Origin: CAVVIH01 sp963748295
GTDB taxonomy: Bacteria; Acidobacteriota; Vicinamibacteria; Vicinamibacterales; 2-12-FULL-66-21
Reading direction: 5' to 3'
Assembly (NCBI GenBank): GCA_963748295.1
Contig: CAVVIH010000005.1
Coordinates: 620,001-684,000, forward strand
Length of the DNA stretch: 64,000 nt
In this document: positions 1-8,518 of the stretch, in pieces
Position numbering within the stretch: position 1 is the stretch's first letter
Layout of the letters: each line of letters starts with the position of its first letter
Notes under the pieces: model-generated
The model's input: the letters and a program-made list of their open reading frames with translations, nothing else
Database searches by the model: none
What the model was told of the DNA's origin: nothing
Made by a program: the position numbers and the translations under genes

Positions 1-339
1 GGCGGCGCGCCGGCCGTGAGCAGAACGTCGGCGATCTCCTTGTTGCCGACGTGGGATGCGGCGCCAAGCGCGGTTTCCCAGTCACCGTAACCCCAGTCCC
101 ACACCGCCTTCGCCAGCGCCGGACGCCCCGACAGGAGCTCGCGGACGCGCGTGACGTCCCTGTGCGAGACGCCAACGATCTCCTTCGCGAGCATCGGGTC
201 GTGCGATGGAAAGGACGACGAAATCGTCGCAGGAGCGGATTCCTGCGCGGCTGATGTCGAGAACGCGGCAACCGGTACTCAACGAGCCGGTCACCCCCAA
301 CGAGCTGGTCAACAGAAACGAACGGCGCGAAAGTTCCAT
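1..339 (-). CDS. Tat-exported ankyrin-repeat protein (3' end outside window, frameshifted)
   Basis: The ATG at 339 has a strong ribosome site (AAGGAG, about 7 bases upstream). It opens with a twin-arginine signal, SRRSFLLTSS, followed by a hydrophobic stretch. That frame loses sense after about 20 residues. A second minus-strand frame, open from about position 280 to the window edge, carries an Ala-rich signal end (VAAFSTSAAQE) and then ankyrin-like sequence (WETALGAASHVGNKEIADVL). One indel between about 270 and 300 would join the two. The protein is therefore probably a periplasmic ankyrin-repeat protein of unknown partner, cut by the window edge. The Tat signal and ankyrin-like helices are seen; the single continuous gene is inferred. 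Confidence 0.6.
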
Positions 340-456
340 TGAAAATCTCCTTGCCGCATTTGACGCTCGACGTCGAGCGGTCGCAACCCAGCAACGCGTC
401 AGCGCTATGTAAGTTATGAAGTCGAGCCGAATCAGCAGGTTGGCGCGGCGTGTGAG

Positions 457-1335
457 TCAGTGCGCGAGCCGGTCGGCAACCGCTTTCGCGATCTGCTCGG
501 CGATGTCGGCCTGGGCCTCGAGGGTGAAGGCGTCGCGATCGAACGTCTGCGCCCAGAGATGCGCCTCGTCCTTGATCCGAATCAGGTGCGCGATCAGGCG
601 GACTTTCGACGCGTCGCGCTTGACCTGCGCCAGCACGACGTACTCGACCGACGCCTCCTGGCCAATCGCCTTGAGGTCGCGGAACGAGCGCGGCTGGCGG
701 AGCGCCGCGGAATTCCCTACCACCGCAAGCCGATCAACCCGGCCGGGCGCGGCTAGCCTGGCGACGGTGGCGTCCGCGATTCCCTGGCCGAGGTTGCCAT
801 AGGAGGTATCGCCGGTTTCGTTGTCGAACGGCACGACCGCCACCCGGACGCGCGAGTCCCGTCCGCCGGACGCGGCGAGCATCGCGATCAGCACGACCGT
901 GCCGATGGCCAGGCCGCCGGCGATGAGTCTCCCCCTCGGGAGACCGCGTCGTTCGACCGGAACAGCGTCTTCTTGCGCGGTCGGAACACTCGCGGTCAGA
1001 GCACTGATTGAGGGAGACACAGGGGCGATGAAGCGGTAGCCGCGGCGCGGGAGGGTTTCGATAAACCGGGGTGAATCCGCGGAATCCTGGAGCGCCGAGC
1101 GGATCTGCGCGATGCAGAAGTTCAGGCCGCGCTCGAAGTCGACGAAGGTGCCGTCGCTCCAGATCTGACGCCGAAGCTCCTCGCGGGTGACGACCTCGCC
1201 CGGCCGGGACGCGAGCAGCGCCAGCACGCGCGCGGGTTGGGGCTGCAGGCGCACCAGCCGGCCCTCGCGCCGCAGGTCGCCGCTCGCCGAATCAAGTTCG
1301 AACAGGCCGAAGCGGATGCACTCGCCCACGATCAC
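457..1335 (-). CDS. ToxR/CadC-like transmembrane winged-helix regulator
   Basis: The protein has 292 residues. Residues 1-105 are an OmpR/PhoB-type winged helix (IRFGLFELDSASGDLRREG at the start, then RGYRFIAPV at the wing). One transmembrane helix follows at about 137-158. The C-terminal half begins with RVAVVPFDNETGD and looks like the TolB-N-like domain often attached to bacterial winged-helix and adenylate-cyclase receptors. There is no phosphoacceptor receiver domain, so it is probably a one-component membrane-anchored transcription factor that senses through its periplasmic domain. Its start lies only 17 bases from the divergent amidase start, which makes control of that gene plausible but unproven. 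Confidence 0.85.
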   Translation of the reverse strand: MIVGECIRFGLFELDSASGDLRREGRLVRLQPQPARVLALLASRPGEVVTREELRRQIWSDGTFVDFERGLNFCIAQIRSALQDSADSPRFIETLPRRGYRFIAPVSPSISALTASVPTAQEDAVPVERRGLPRGRLIAGGLAIGTVVLIAMLAASGGRDSRVRVAVVPFDNETGDTSYGNLGQGIADATVARLAAPGRVDRLAVVGNSAALRQPRSFRDLKAIGQEASVEYVVLAQVKRDASKVRLIAHLIRIKDEAHLWAQTFDRDAFTLEAQADIAEQIAKAVADRLAH

Positions 1336-1352
1336 GATAATAATGCACGCGT

Positions 1353-2970
1353 ATGAAACGCTCCATGCTGCTCGTCACAACGATCGGGCTCGCGACGGCG
1401 GTCCTCGCCGCGCGTCAGGGCACGCCGCCGCCGCTTCCCTTTCAGATCGAAGAGACCACGATTGCCGCGATTCACGAGGCGATGAAGGGCGGGACGCTGA
1501 CGTGCCGCGCGCTGGTGGAGCAGTACCTTCGCCGGATCGACGCTTACGACAAGAACGGCCCGGCGGTGAACGCGATCGTCCAGGTGAACCCCGATGCGCT
1601 GAAAACAGCCGACGACCTCGACCGTCGGTTCAAAGCGAGCGGCCCGGTTGGGCGACTCCACTGCATTCCAACCATCGTCAAGGACAACTTTGAAACCATC
1701 GGCCTGCAAAGCGCGGCCGGCTCGCTGGCGCTGAAAGGGTTCGTTTCGCAGAAGGATGCCTTTCAGGTCAAGAAGATCAGAGAGGCCGGCGCGATCGTCC
1801 TGGCGAAATCGAACATGGCCGAGTGGGCGTTCACGCCGTATGAAACGGTCAGCTCGATCCTGCCTGGCTACACGAAGAATCCGTACGCGCTGGATCGCGT
1901 GACTGCCGGATCGAGCGGCGGCACAGCCGCCGCGGTGGCCGCGAACATGGGCGCGGCAGGCCTCGGCAGCGACACCGGCAATTCCATCCGCGGCCCGTCG
2001 TCACACCAGGCGCTCGTGGGCATTCGATCGACGATGGGGTTGACCAGCCGGGCCGGCGTGATTCCGCTCAGCTCGCTCGCGGATGTCGCCGGCCCGATGA
2101 CGCGGACCGTCGCGGATGCGGTCGCGGTCTTTCAGGCGATCGCGGGTTCGGATCCCGACGATCCGGTCACGGTACCGGGAACACCGGAAGCAAAGGGATT
2201 CAGTCCCGCGGACAAGCCGTCAGACGTCCCCGACTACTCGCGATCGCTGGTGCGCGACGGGCTCAAGGGCGCGCGCATTGGCGTGCTGCGGCAGGCGTAC
2301 GAGCGCGACACGACGGATCCGGAGATCGTCCAGGTATTCATGGCAGGCGCTCGACGATCTCAAGCGCGCCGGCGCGACGATCGTCGATCCGGTGCGCGTC
2401 GACCTCGAGCAGATCCGCCGCGCGCAGAACGCGGGCCCGTGTGCGGGCTTCAAGTACGACATCAACCGCTATCTGGCAAGCCACGGCGAGCGGATCCCGG
2501 TGAAGTCGCTCGAGGAAGTCATCCGCTCGCGGCGGTTCCATCCCAGCGTTCAGCGCCGGCTCGAGCAGTCGCAGGAGGGCGCCGAGAACGGCGTCGACAC
2601 GCCGGCCTGCGCCGCCGAAGCGGAGTATCGCGAGAAAGTGCGCGCCGCGGTGCTGAAGACGATGGCCGCCGAAATGCTCGACGCGTTCGTCTATCCGACG
2701 TGGAGCAACCCGCCGCGGCTGATCGGCGACCTCAACACGCCTCATGGCGACAACAGCCAGTTCTTCTCGCCGACGACGGGGTTCCCATCGATTAATGTGC
2801 CGATGGGCTATACGCGCGGCGTGCTGCCTGCCGGCATGACGATCTTCGGCCGGCCGTGGGATGAAGCGACACTGATAAGGCTCGCGTATTCGTACGAACA
2901 GGCGACGCGGCATCGCCGGCCGCCGTCAGCGACGCCGCCGCTGGCAGGCACGGCCGAAACACGAGAATAG
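1353..2970 (+). CDS. secreted amidase-signature hydrolase (one frameshift)
   Basis: The N-terminus is a signal peptide (MKRSMLLVTTIGLATAVLAA). The amidase signature family is clear: the catalytic Lys in PTIVKDN, the Gly/Ser-rich TAGSSGGTAAAVAAN stretch, and the nucleophile Ser in GSDTGNSIRGPSSH. The first frame runs to about 2340 and then turns to Arg-rich nonsense, while the +1 frame continues the family from LKRAGATIVDPV through PTGFPSINVPMG-like text to a stop at 2970. Removing one G in the ATGGCAGG stretch near 2341 restores a protein of about 538 residues. It should hydrolyse an amide in the periplasm; the substrate cannot be read from sequence. Confidence 0.88.
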
Positions 2971-3392
2971 CATCCGTTTGACTGGGAACTGCTGCGGTTA
3001 GCCGATGAAGGGGCGGTGGAGCATGTCGGCCCGCCGCGCCTCGGCCTACGCGCGGAAAAATACACCTCCGGCGATTGCCTGACGATCTCCGCTCCGGCCC
3101 GGGTCATCCGCAAGCCGGCGCCCAATCGGTTGGGCACACGGGTGTTCCGGATAGCTGTGGCGAATCAGCGCCTCCGCGGATCGGTGCGCCTGCGGTGCAT
3201 TTTTCGAACTGACGCCCCGCGCTGGCCGAATCGCGCGGCGGCCCGATATGCTCCACCGCCCCGGCGCGCTAACGTGTGAGAACCGGCGCGGCCGTCGCAC
3301 CGCGGCGGGTTCGGCCGACGGCCGCCGTTGAGGCATGCCGACGCAGTCCGCGTTGGGAATTGGGAATTTTTTGGGAGTTGGGAGTTGGGATT
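2971..3392. other. gene-free interval with inverted-repeat element and short tandem repeat
   Basis: No supported gene lies in this interval. It is filled by a 253-bp element with 30-bp inverted ends (3010-3262) and by the beginning of a TTGGGAGTTGGGA tandem repeat (from about 3354) that runs into the 3' end of the neighbouring serine hydrolase gene. Each is listed separately. Confidence 0.7.
3010..3262. repeat. 253-bp element with 30-bp terminal inverted repeats (MITE-like or large hairpin)
   Basis: The left end (3010-3039) and the reverse complement of the right end (3233-3262) match at 28 of 30 positions; both begin GGGGCGGTGGAGCAT. Inside, GAAAAATACACC near 3055-3066 has an approximate inverted partner in GGTGCATTTTTC near 3194-3205. 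The centre holds a small perfect hairpin, GCCCAATCGGTTGGGC, near 3120-3135. A GTTAGC/GCTAAC pair lies just outside the ends. There is no credible coding sequence inside. It could be a non-autonomous mobile element, a bidirectional terminator-like structure or a structured RNA; no target duplication was identified with certainty. Confidence 0.7.
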
Positions 3393-3424
3393 CTATTGGG
3401 AGTTGGTAGTTGGAAGTTGGGATT
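3354..3424. repeat. short tandem repeat of TTGGGAGTTGGGA type
   Basis: Imperfect copies of GGGAGTTGGGA alternate with T-rich breaks. The array overlaps the last codons of the minus-strand serine hydrolase, whose C-terminus therefore reads SQLPTTNSQ. The same repeat occurs downstream of the pentaheme cytochrome gene at about 10131-10193, so it is a dispersed family in this genome. Confidence 0.8.
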
Positions 3425-5066
3425 TCGCAAAGCGCAAGTCCCAGACCCTGTCCTGACTCACGCTGAAGCCGGTGACCTTGCCGGCGCTGTCGCGGTGGAA
3501 CCTGATGAAGCCGAGCCCGCGGAAGCCGTCGGCATACACGGCCGCCAGCCGAATCGTCGTGTCGGGCCGGCGCTTCAGCACCAGCGTGCCGTCCTGCACG
3601 CTCGCGACGAACGTCACCTCGGCTTCGTCGCTGACGTAAGTGCCGACGTAATCGGTCAGCGGCCGCGGCTGCAGGCTCGCGTCGGGGACCCGTTCATACG
3701 GCTCGACGGTGCCGTACTGATCGAGCAAACGCAGGCGTGCGCCTTCAATCTCCACGGTGCGGCGGTTCGTCGTGCTGAAGCGCGTGCCGGACTGCGCCTG
3801 CAGCGACGCGCCGCCTTCGATGCGCAGCCCTGCCTGATCCTTGACGAGCCGCAGCGGCTCGCCGGTCTCGGTGCTTCGATACAGCCCGGCGATCGCCTCC
3901 GCTTCGGCGGCCTTGAGCGCGTAACTGGTCGTGGATGGTGCCGGTGCAACCGCACCGCTGACCGCTGACCCGAGATACAAGTCGGCAACCGCGTGCGCGT
4001 ATTGGGTCGCGTTGCCGCTGCCCACATTGCACAGCACCGCGACGGATACACGCTGATCCGGATAGTCGGCCAGATACGCACGGTAGCCCGCGGTCGAGCC
4101 GCTGTGGCCTACTTCGCGCACGTTCTTGTAGGGTGCGATGAACAGGCCGAGCGCGTAGCCGTGCTGACGGCCGTCGTTGAAGCGTCCGGGCTCCTGCTGT
4201 TCGCGCACGAAGGCGGCATCGCCGATCCGCGGCGAGGCGAAGTTCGCCGTCCACTTCAGCAGGTCGCCAACCGTCGTCAGCAGGCCGCCGTTGCCGTGCA
4301 CGTTCTCGAACGGCATGTCCTGACTGAAGCCGCCGCCGCGGTCGGAATACGCGATCGCGCGGCCCTTGACCACTCGCGTGTAGTCGTCACGCCATGACGT
4401 GTGCGCCATCCCGAGCGGCTCGAACAGCCGCTTGCGGCTGAACTCCGCGAACGGCTCGCCGCTCACGCGCGAGACGATGATCGCGGCAAGGTTGTAGCCG
4501 GTGTTGCTGTAGGAGTAGCGCGTGCCGGACGGGAAGTTCAGCGAACGCTGCCGCTTCACGATGTCGAGCACGTGCGCGTGCGTGTGCACACGCGTCGTGC
4601 GCGGCCACCCGGCGATCGCCGCGACGCTGCCCCAGTCGCGCAGCCCGCTCGTGTGATTCAGCATGTGGCGGATGGTGAGCGGCGCGCCGTAATCGGGAAC
4701 TTCCGGCACGTGCTTTCGAACCGGATCGTCGAGCGACAGCTTGCCCTCGCGCGCCAGCAGCAGGACGGCCGCCGCCGTGAACTGCTTCGACACCGATCCG
4801 GCCTCGAAGATAGTGTCGCCCCCGTTCTTCGCATCGTGCTCGAGGTCCGCCATCCCGTAACCCTTCTCGAGCACGCTGTGTCCCTTCACGCTCACGCCGA
4901 CCGCGCAGCCGGGGGTCGTGTCGGTCCAGGCTTTGAACACCTGATCTACTTTGGCGGCGACGGCGGGATCGCTCTGCCCTGCGGCGCGTCCGTGAAATGC
5001 CGGGAGCGCGGCGACCAGGGCGACGGCCGCGACGGTTGCGAGCCACATGTTTCGAGCCTTCGACAT
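3393..5066 (-). CDS. secreted serine hydrolase of the beta-lactamase / penicillin-binding family
   Basis: A signal peptide (MWLATVAAVALVAALPAF) is followed by a class C-like serine hydrolase domain with SVSKQFTA (SxxK nucleophile, residues about 91-94), YSNTGYN (YxN) and HSGSTAG (replacing the KTG-type triad). A C-terminal beta-rich extension of about 180 residues follows, as in many peptide or ester hydrolases of this family. ATG 5066 was chosen because AAAGG lies 5 bases upstream; GTG 5072 is the alternative. The gene starts right after the ABC permease stop and is probably co-transcribed with it. The substrate is unknown (D-amino peptide, ester or beta-lactam). The C-terminus ends inside the tandem repeat. 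Confidence 0.88.
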   Translation of the reverse strand: MSKARNMWLATVAAVALVAALPAFHGRAAGQSDPAVAAKVDQVFKAWTDTTPGCAVGVSVKGHSVLEKGYGMADLEHDAKNGGDTIFEAGSVSKQFTAAAVLLLAREGKLSLDDPVRKHVPEVPDYGAPLTIRHMLNHTSGLRDWGSVAAIAGWPRTTRVHTHAHVLDIVKRQRSLNFPSGTRYSYSNTGYNLAAIIVSRVSGEPFAEFSRKRLFEPLGMAHTSWRDDYTRVVKGRAIAYSDRGGGFSQDMPFENVHGNGGLLTTVGDLLKWTANFASPRIGDAAFVREQQEPGRFNDGRQHGYALGLFIAPYKNVREVGHSGSTAGYRAYLADYPDQRVSVAVLCNVGSGNATQYAHAVADLYLGSAVSGAVAPAPSTTSYALKAAEAEAIAGLYRSTETGEPLRLVKDQAGLRIEGGASLQAQSGTRFSTTNRRTVEIEGARLRLLDQYGTVEPYERVPDASLQPRPLTDYVGTYVSDEAEVTFVASVQDGTLVLKRRPDTTIRLAAVYADGFRGLGFIRFHRDSAGKVTGFSVSQDRVWDLRFAKSQLPTTNSQ

Positions 5067-5075
5067 GGGCACCTT

Positions 5076-6404
5076 TCAGTTCGCCAGGCGTGCCTGGCGG
5101 ATGATTTCGCGCAGCTTCGGCCGCGCCCCGGAGCTGAGCAGGCCGACCCGGAACAATCTCGCGCCGACTGCCAGCGCAAGCCGCGTCGAGATCGCAAGGA
5201 CGACGAGCGCGCCGACGACCTCCCACCAGGCGAGGAACGCCGGATCCATGCTGGCGCGCAGCATGATGAGCGAGCCCGACGAGAACGGCACCCACGTCAT
5301 GACCCGCGCCGCGCTGCCGTGAGGCTCGCGGATGAAGACGGCGAGCAGCATCAGCGGAAGCGCCGCCAGCAGCGACCACACCATCGCGAGCTGCTGCGCC
5401 TCGCGCATGTTCGAGCCGAGCGAACCGGTGCCGAGAATCAGGCTGCCGAAGAACAGGAACGAAATGATGAAGAGCGGCACCGCGAGCGAGACCGCCATCC
5501 AGGGGATCTGGACGCCGGACGTCAGCAGCATCGGGATCACGCCGATGCCGGTTGCCAGCGCCATCAGCAGCCACACGCCGATCTGAAGGAGGCCCGCGCC
5601 GCCAAGACCGGCCAGCTTGCCCGCGAGAATCTCGTCAGGATTCGCCGACGCGAGCAGCACCTCGACGACCTTGTTCTCTTTTTCCGTCGCCGTGCCCTGC
5701 ATCAAGTAGCCGGAGGTCATCAGCACCGACATCAGGAACAGGACGATGAACACCAGCGGCACCGCCAGCCGCAGGATCGAAGCGGCCTGATCGTCCTCTA
5801 TCACCTCGCCTGTTCGCTTGATCGAGAGGCGTTTGCTGTCCGCCATGGGCGTGATCACGCGGTGACGCAGCTTCTCGTCGAGCTTGCCCGACAGCAGCCG
5901 CTCGCGGATCAGGTTGGCGAACGCCTGCCGCGAGTCGGAGCCGGACATGCTCACCTCATCGGGCGTGTAGATGTCGACGCGGCCGCTGTCGATGTAATCG
6001 GGCGCGATCACGAAGTAGCCCTTGATCGCCTGGCCGATCATCGCCTGTCGCGCCTTCGGCTCCTCTTCGAACGGCCGGAAGATGAAGTTCGATTTGCCGA
6101 GCGCACTCTTCACCGCTTCGGTCTGGCCGAGCGCGCCCGCTGCGTTCTTCACTTCAGCCGGCAGTTCGACCTCCGGCGCGGCGACATCACCTTGAAGCTG
6201 CAGGAACCCGGCGTCATCGACCACGCCGTAGATCGCCTGCTCCTGATCCTTCAACTCGGCGTAGTAGGCGGGAATGGCCACCATCGCGCCGTAGGCGGCG
6301 ATGAAGAGCGGCATGCCGAACGTGGCAATGAGATAGCCGGGGCGCTTCACCGCGGTCAGGAACTCGAACGCGGCGACCGTGCGGACCTTGTGCCAACGCG
6401 TCAT
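5076..6404 (-). CDS. ABC-2 type transporter permease (NatB-like)
   Basis: The protein has 442 residues. A first transmembrane helix near residues 25-45 (YLIATFGMPLFIAAYGAMV) is followed by a large extracytoplasmic domain of about 170 residues, then five or six helices in the C-terminal half (for example PLVFIVLFLMSVLMTSGYL). This is the layout of NatB/YhaP-type ABC-2 exporters. Its ATG overlaps the ATPase stop in an ATGA motif, so the pair is translationally coupled. Exporters of this kind move sodium, drugs or peptides; the cargo is not evident here. Confidence 0.88.
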   Translation of the reverse strand: MTRWHKVRTVAAFEFLTAVKRPGYLIATFGMPLFIAAYGAMVAIPAYYAELKDQEQAIYGVVDDAGFLQLQGDVAAPEVELPAEVKNAAGALGQTEAVKSALGKSNFIFRPFEEEPKARQAMIGQAIKGYFVIAPDYIDSGRVDIYTPDEVSMSGSDSRQAFANLIRERLLSGKLDEKLRHRVITPMADSKRLSIKRTGEVIEDDQAASILRLAVPLVFIVLFLMSVLMTSGYLMQGTATEKENKVVEVLLASANPDEILAGKLAGLGGAGLLQIGVWLLMALATGIGVIPMLLTSGVQIPWMAVSLAVPLFIISFLFFGSLILGTGSLGSNMREAQQLAMVWSLLAALPLMLLAVFIREPHGSAARVMTWVPFSSGSLIMLRASMDPAFLAWWEVVGALVVLAISTRLALAVGARLFRVGLLSSGARPKLREIIRQARLAN

Positions 6405-7299
6405 GCGGCCTCCTCACGGACCACGCGCAGAAAGATGTCTTCCATGGGCGCGAGCATCGGCTCGAAGCGGACGACCGGCGCGCCCGCGCGCACGAGCGCC
6501 GCCAGCGCGTCGGCCGGCTTGACGCCGTCCGCGAGCGTGATGCGCCATGCGTCGTCACCTTCGGCGACGACGCTGACGATGCCGGGGACCTGCGGAAGCG
6601 GCCGCTCCGCGTGCACGAGCACTTCCGGCAGCGAATGCTGGCGCCGCACCTCGTCGACCTCGCCGTAAACGACCAGGCGTCCCTTGTTGACGAGCGCGAC
6701 GCGGTCGCACAACTCCTCGACCTGGTTCATGTGATGCGTGGACAGGATCGTCGTGCGCCCCTGACGCCGGCGCTCCAGCAGCAGGTCCTGCACGAGCCGC
6801 ACGTTCACCGGATCGAGTCCCGTCGTCGGCTCGTCGAGCACGCAGAGCTCCGGATCGCTCAGCAGGACCGACGCAATCTGGACCTTCTGCGACATGCCCT
6901 TGCTGAGGCGATCGACTTTCCAGCCGGCAACGTGCGGCAGCTCGACCCGATCGAGCCATTCCGCCGCCTTCTGCCGCGCCGTCGCGCGCGGCAGTCCTTT
7001 CAGCGTGCCGAAGTAGGTCATCACGTCGAGCACCTTCAGCCGCGTGTAGAGGCCGCGCTCCTCGGGCAGGTACCCATCCGATCGAGGTGCTCGCGGCGAC
7101 GAGGCTCGCCGAACACCCGGACCTCTCCGGAATCGGCCCGGATGATGTCCATCAGGATGCGGATGACGGTGCTCTTGCCGGCGCCGTTCGGGCCGAGCAG
7201 GCCGAAAATCTCGCTGCCGTGCACGTCGAACGTCACGCCCCGGAGGGCGACGGTGTCGCCGTACGTTTTCACCAGGTTCTGGAATTGAGCAATCAGCAT
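6401..7299 (-). CDS. ABC-2 transporter ATP-binding protein (NatA-like, one frameshift)
   Basis: The N-terminal frame from ATG 7299 carries Walker A (GLLGPNGAGKST). The frame then breaks at DRMG, and the rest continues in another frame from YLPEERGLYTRLKVLDV through the signature LSKGMSQKVQIASVLL, Walker B CVLDEPTTGLDP and the switch STHHMNQVEEL. Restoring one G/C in the GTACCC stretch near 7074 joins them into about 300 residues. The C-terminal VVREEAA region is typical of NatA-like proteins. It powers the adjacent permease. Heading the operon, it precedes the permease and the serine hydrolase. Confidence 0.9.
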
Positions 7300-7371
7300 G
7301 AATTATCTGTGCGCATTCTACCCGAGAGGACGTGCGGCGCCCGGTAGCCAGCAATTGCCTGCTCGCGTAAG

Positions 7372-8517
7372 ATGTCGCCACATCGGATGTCACGGATTTC
7401 CGCCTCGACGAGAGCCGGGGTTGCGCTGTTCGTATTCTCGGTGGGCCTTTCCGGAACAGGAGAAGCCGGCCAGCAGCCGCAAAGCGGCCGCGATCTCTAC
7501 CTCAACGCCTGCGCTGCGTGCCACGGACCCGACGGCAAGGGCATGCCGCGCAGCATCGTCGGTTTCGACATTGCCCTTCCCGACCTGACCCGATGCAGCT
7601 TCGCGACCCCTGAAGCGGACGCCGACTGGTTCGCGGTCGCGCACAGCGGCGGCGCGGTGCGCGCATTCGATCGGCGGATGCCGGCGTTTGGCGAGGCATT
7701 GACCAACGAGCAGATCTTCAGCGTCATTCGCCACATCAGGGCCTTCTGCACCGACAAGGCGTGGCCGCGCGGCGAGCTGAACATGCCGCGAGCGCTGCTT
7801 ACGGAAAAGGCATTTCCCGAAAACGAGGCGCTGCTGACAGTCGCGGCCAGCGGGGACGCTGCAACGACGTCGATCGTCTACGAGCGCCGGCTTGGCGCGC
7901 GCAGCCAGTTCGAGCTCGTCGCCCCCATTGCGTTCAGCGAGAGCGCCAGCGAGGGCCCTTCGACGAGCTCAGGGCAGGGCTGGCGCAAGGGCGTCGGCGA
8001 CCTTGCCGTTGCTGGCAAGCACGTCCTCTTCCACAGCGTCGAGCGCGGCTCTATTGTCAGCGTGGCCGGAGAAGTCAGCTTTCCGACCGGTGACGAAGAC
8101 GACGACCTCGGAAGCGGTGCCACGAAGTTCGAGCCGTTTGTTTCCTACGGACAGTTGCTGCCGCGCGACAGCTTCTTCCAGTTCCAGGGGGGCATCGAGC
8201 TGTCGAGCGACCTCGAGCGTGCTCCGCACGAAGGGTTCTGGCGCGCGGCGATCGGAAGGACGCTCTTCGAGCCCAACTTCGGGCGCGCCTGGACGCCGAT
8301 GCTCGAAGTCGTCGCCGCGCGGGAGGTCGAGGACGACGCCAGCGTGGCGTGGGATGTCGTGCCGCAGCTGCAGGTCAGCCTCAGCCGGCGGCAGCACGTG
8401 CTGCTGAACGTGGGCGTGCAGATACCGGTGAATGAGCGTCAGGATCGCCCGACCAGGGTGCTCTGCTATCTGCTGTGGGACTGGTTCGACGGCGGATTCC
8501 TGTCAGGCTGGCGTTGA
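7372..8517 (+). CDS. monoheme cytochrome c domain fused to a beta-barrel-like C-terminus
   Basis: After a signal peptide, residues about 36-125 form a small class I cytochrome c with heme motif CAACH (47-51) and a likely axial Met in RRMPAFGEAL. The remaining 250 residues alternate polar and hydrophobic positions, with repeated aromatic strands (SIVYERRLGARSQFELVAP, KFEPFVSYGQLLPRDSFFQF, WTPMLEVVAAREVED, LLNVGVQIPVNE). This resembles outer-membrane barrels. A heme domain on a barrel recalls the architecture of the iron oxidase Cyc2 but need not be homologous to it. The codons at 7954-7977 are a dispersed repeat (PSTSSGQG). The pentaheme gene follows within 2 bases, so the two are probably made together. 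Confidence 0.8.
   Translation: MSPHRMSRISASTRAGVALFVFSVGLSGTGEAGQQPQSGRDLYLNACAACHGPDGKGMPRSIVGFDIALPDLTRCSFATPEADADWFAVAHSGGAVRAFDRRMPAFGEALTNEQIFSVIRHIRAFCTDKAWPRGELNMPRALLTEKAFPENEALLTVAASGDAATTSIVYERRLGARSQFELVAPIAFSESASEGPSTSSGQGWRKGVGDLAVAGKHVLFHSVERGSIVSVAGEVSFPTGDEDDDLGSGATKFEPFVSYGQLLPRDSFFQFQGGIELSSDLERAPHEGFWRAAIGRTLFEPNFGRAWTPMLEVVAAREVEDDASVAWDVVPQLQVSLSRRQHVLLNVGVQIPVNERQDRPTRVLCYLLWDWFDGGFLSGWR
7954..7977. repeat. in-frame CCTTCGACGAGCTCAGGGC dispersed repeat
   Basis: The sequence CCTTCGACGAGCTCAGGGC lies in frame inside the cytochrome-barrel gene and encodes PSTSSGQG. Versions of this word, and its reverse complement encoding PELVEG, are known as a widespread short repeat in several bacterial phyla. 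It sits between two predicted barrel strands, where a loop would tolerate insertion. The match is to a remembered repeat family, not to a search result. Confidence 0.6.
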
Positions 8518-8518
8518 G

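Noticed and set aside
4401..6668. Plus-strand 755-codon frame opposite the ABC permease and hydrolase
   Set aside because: Arg/His/Glu-rich antisense shadow with no family pattern; both minus-strand genes have full motifs.
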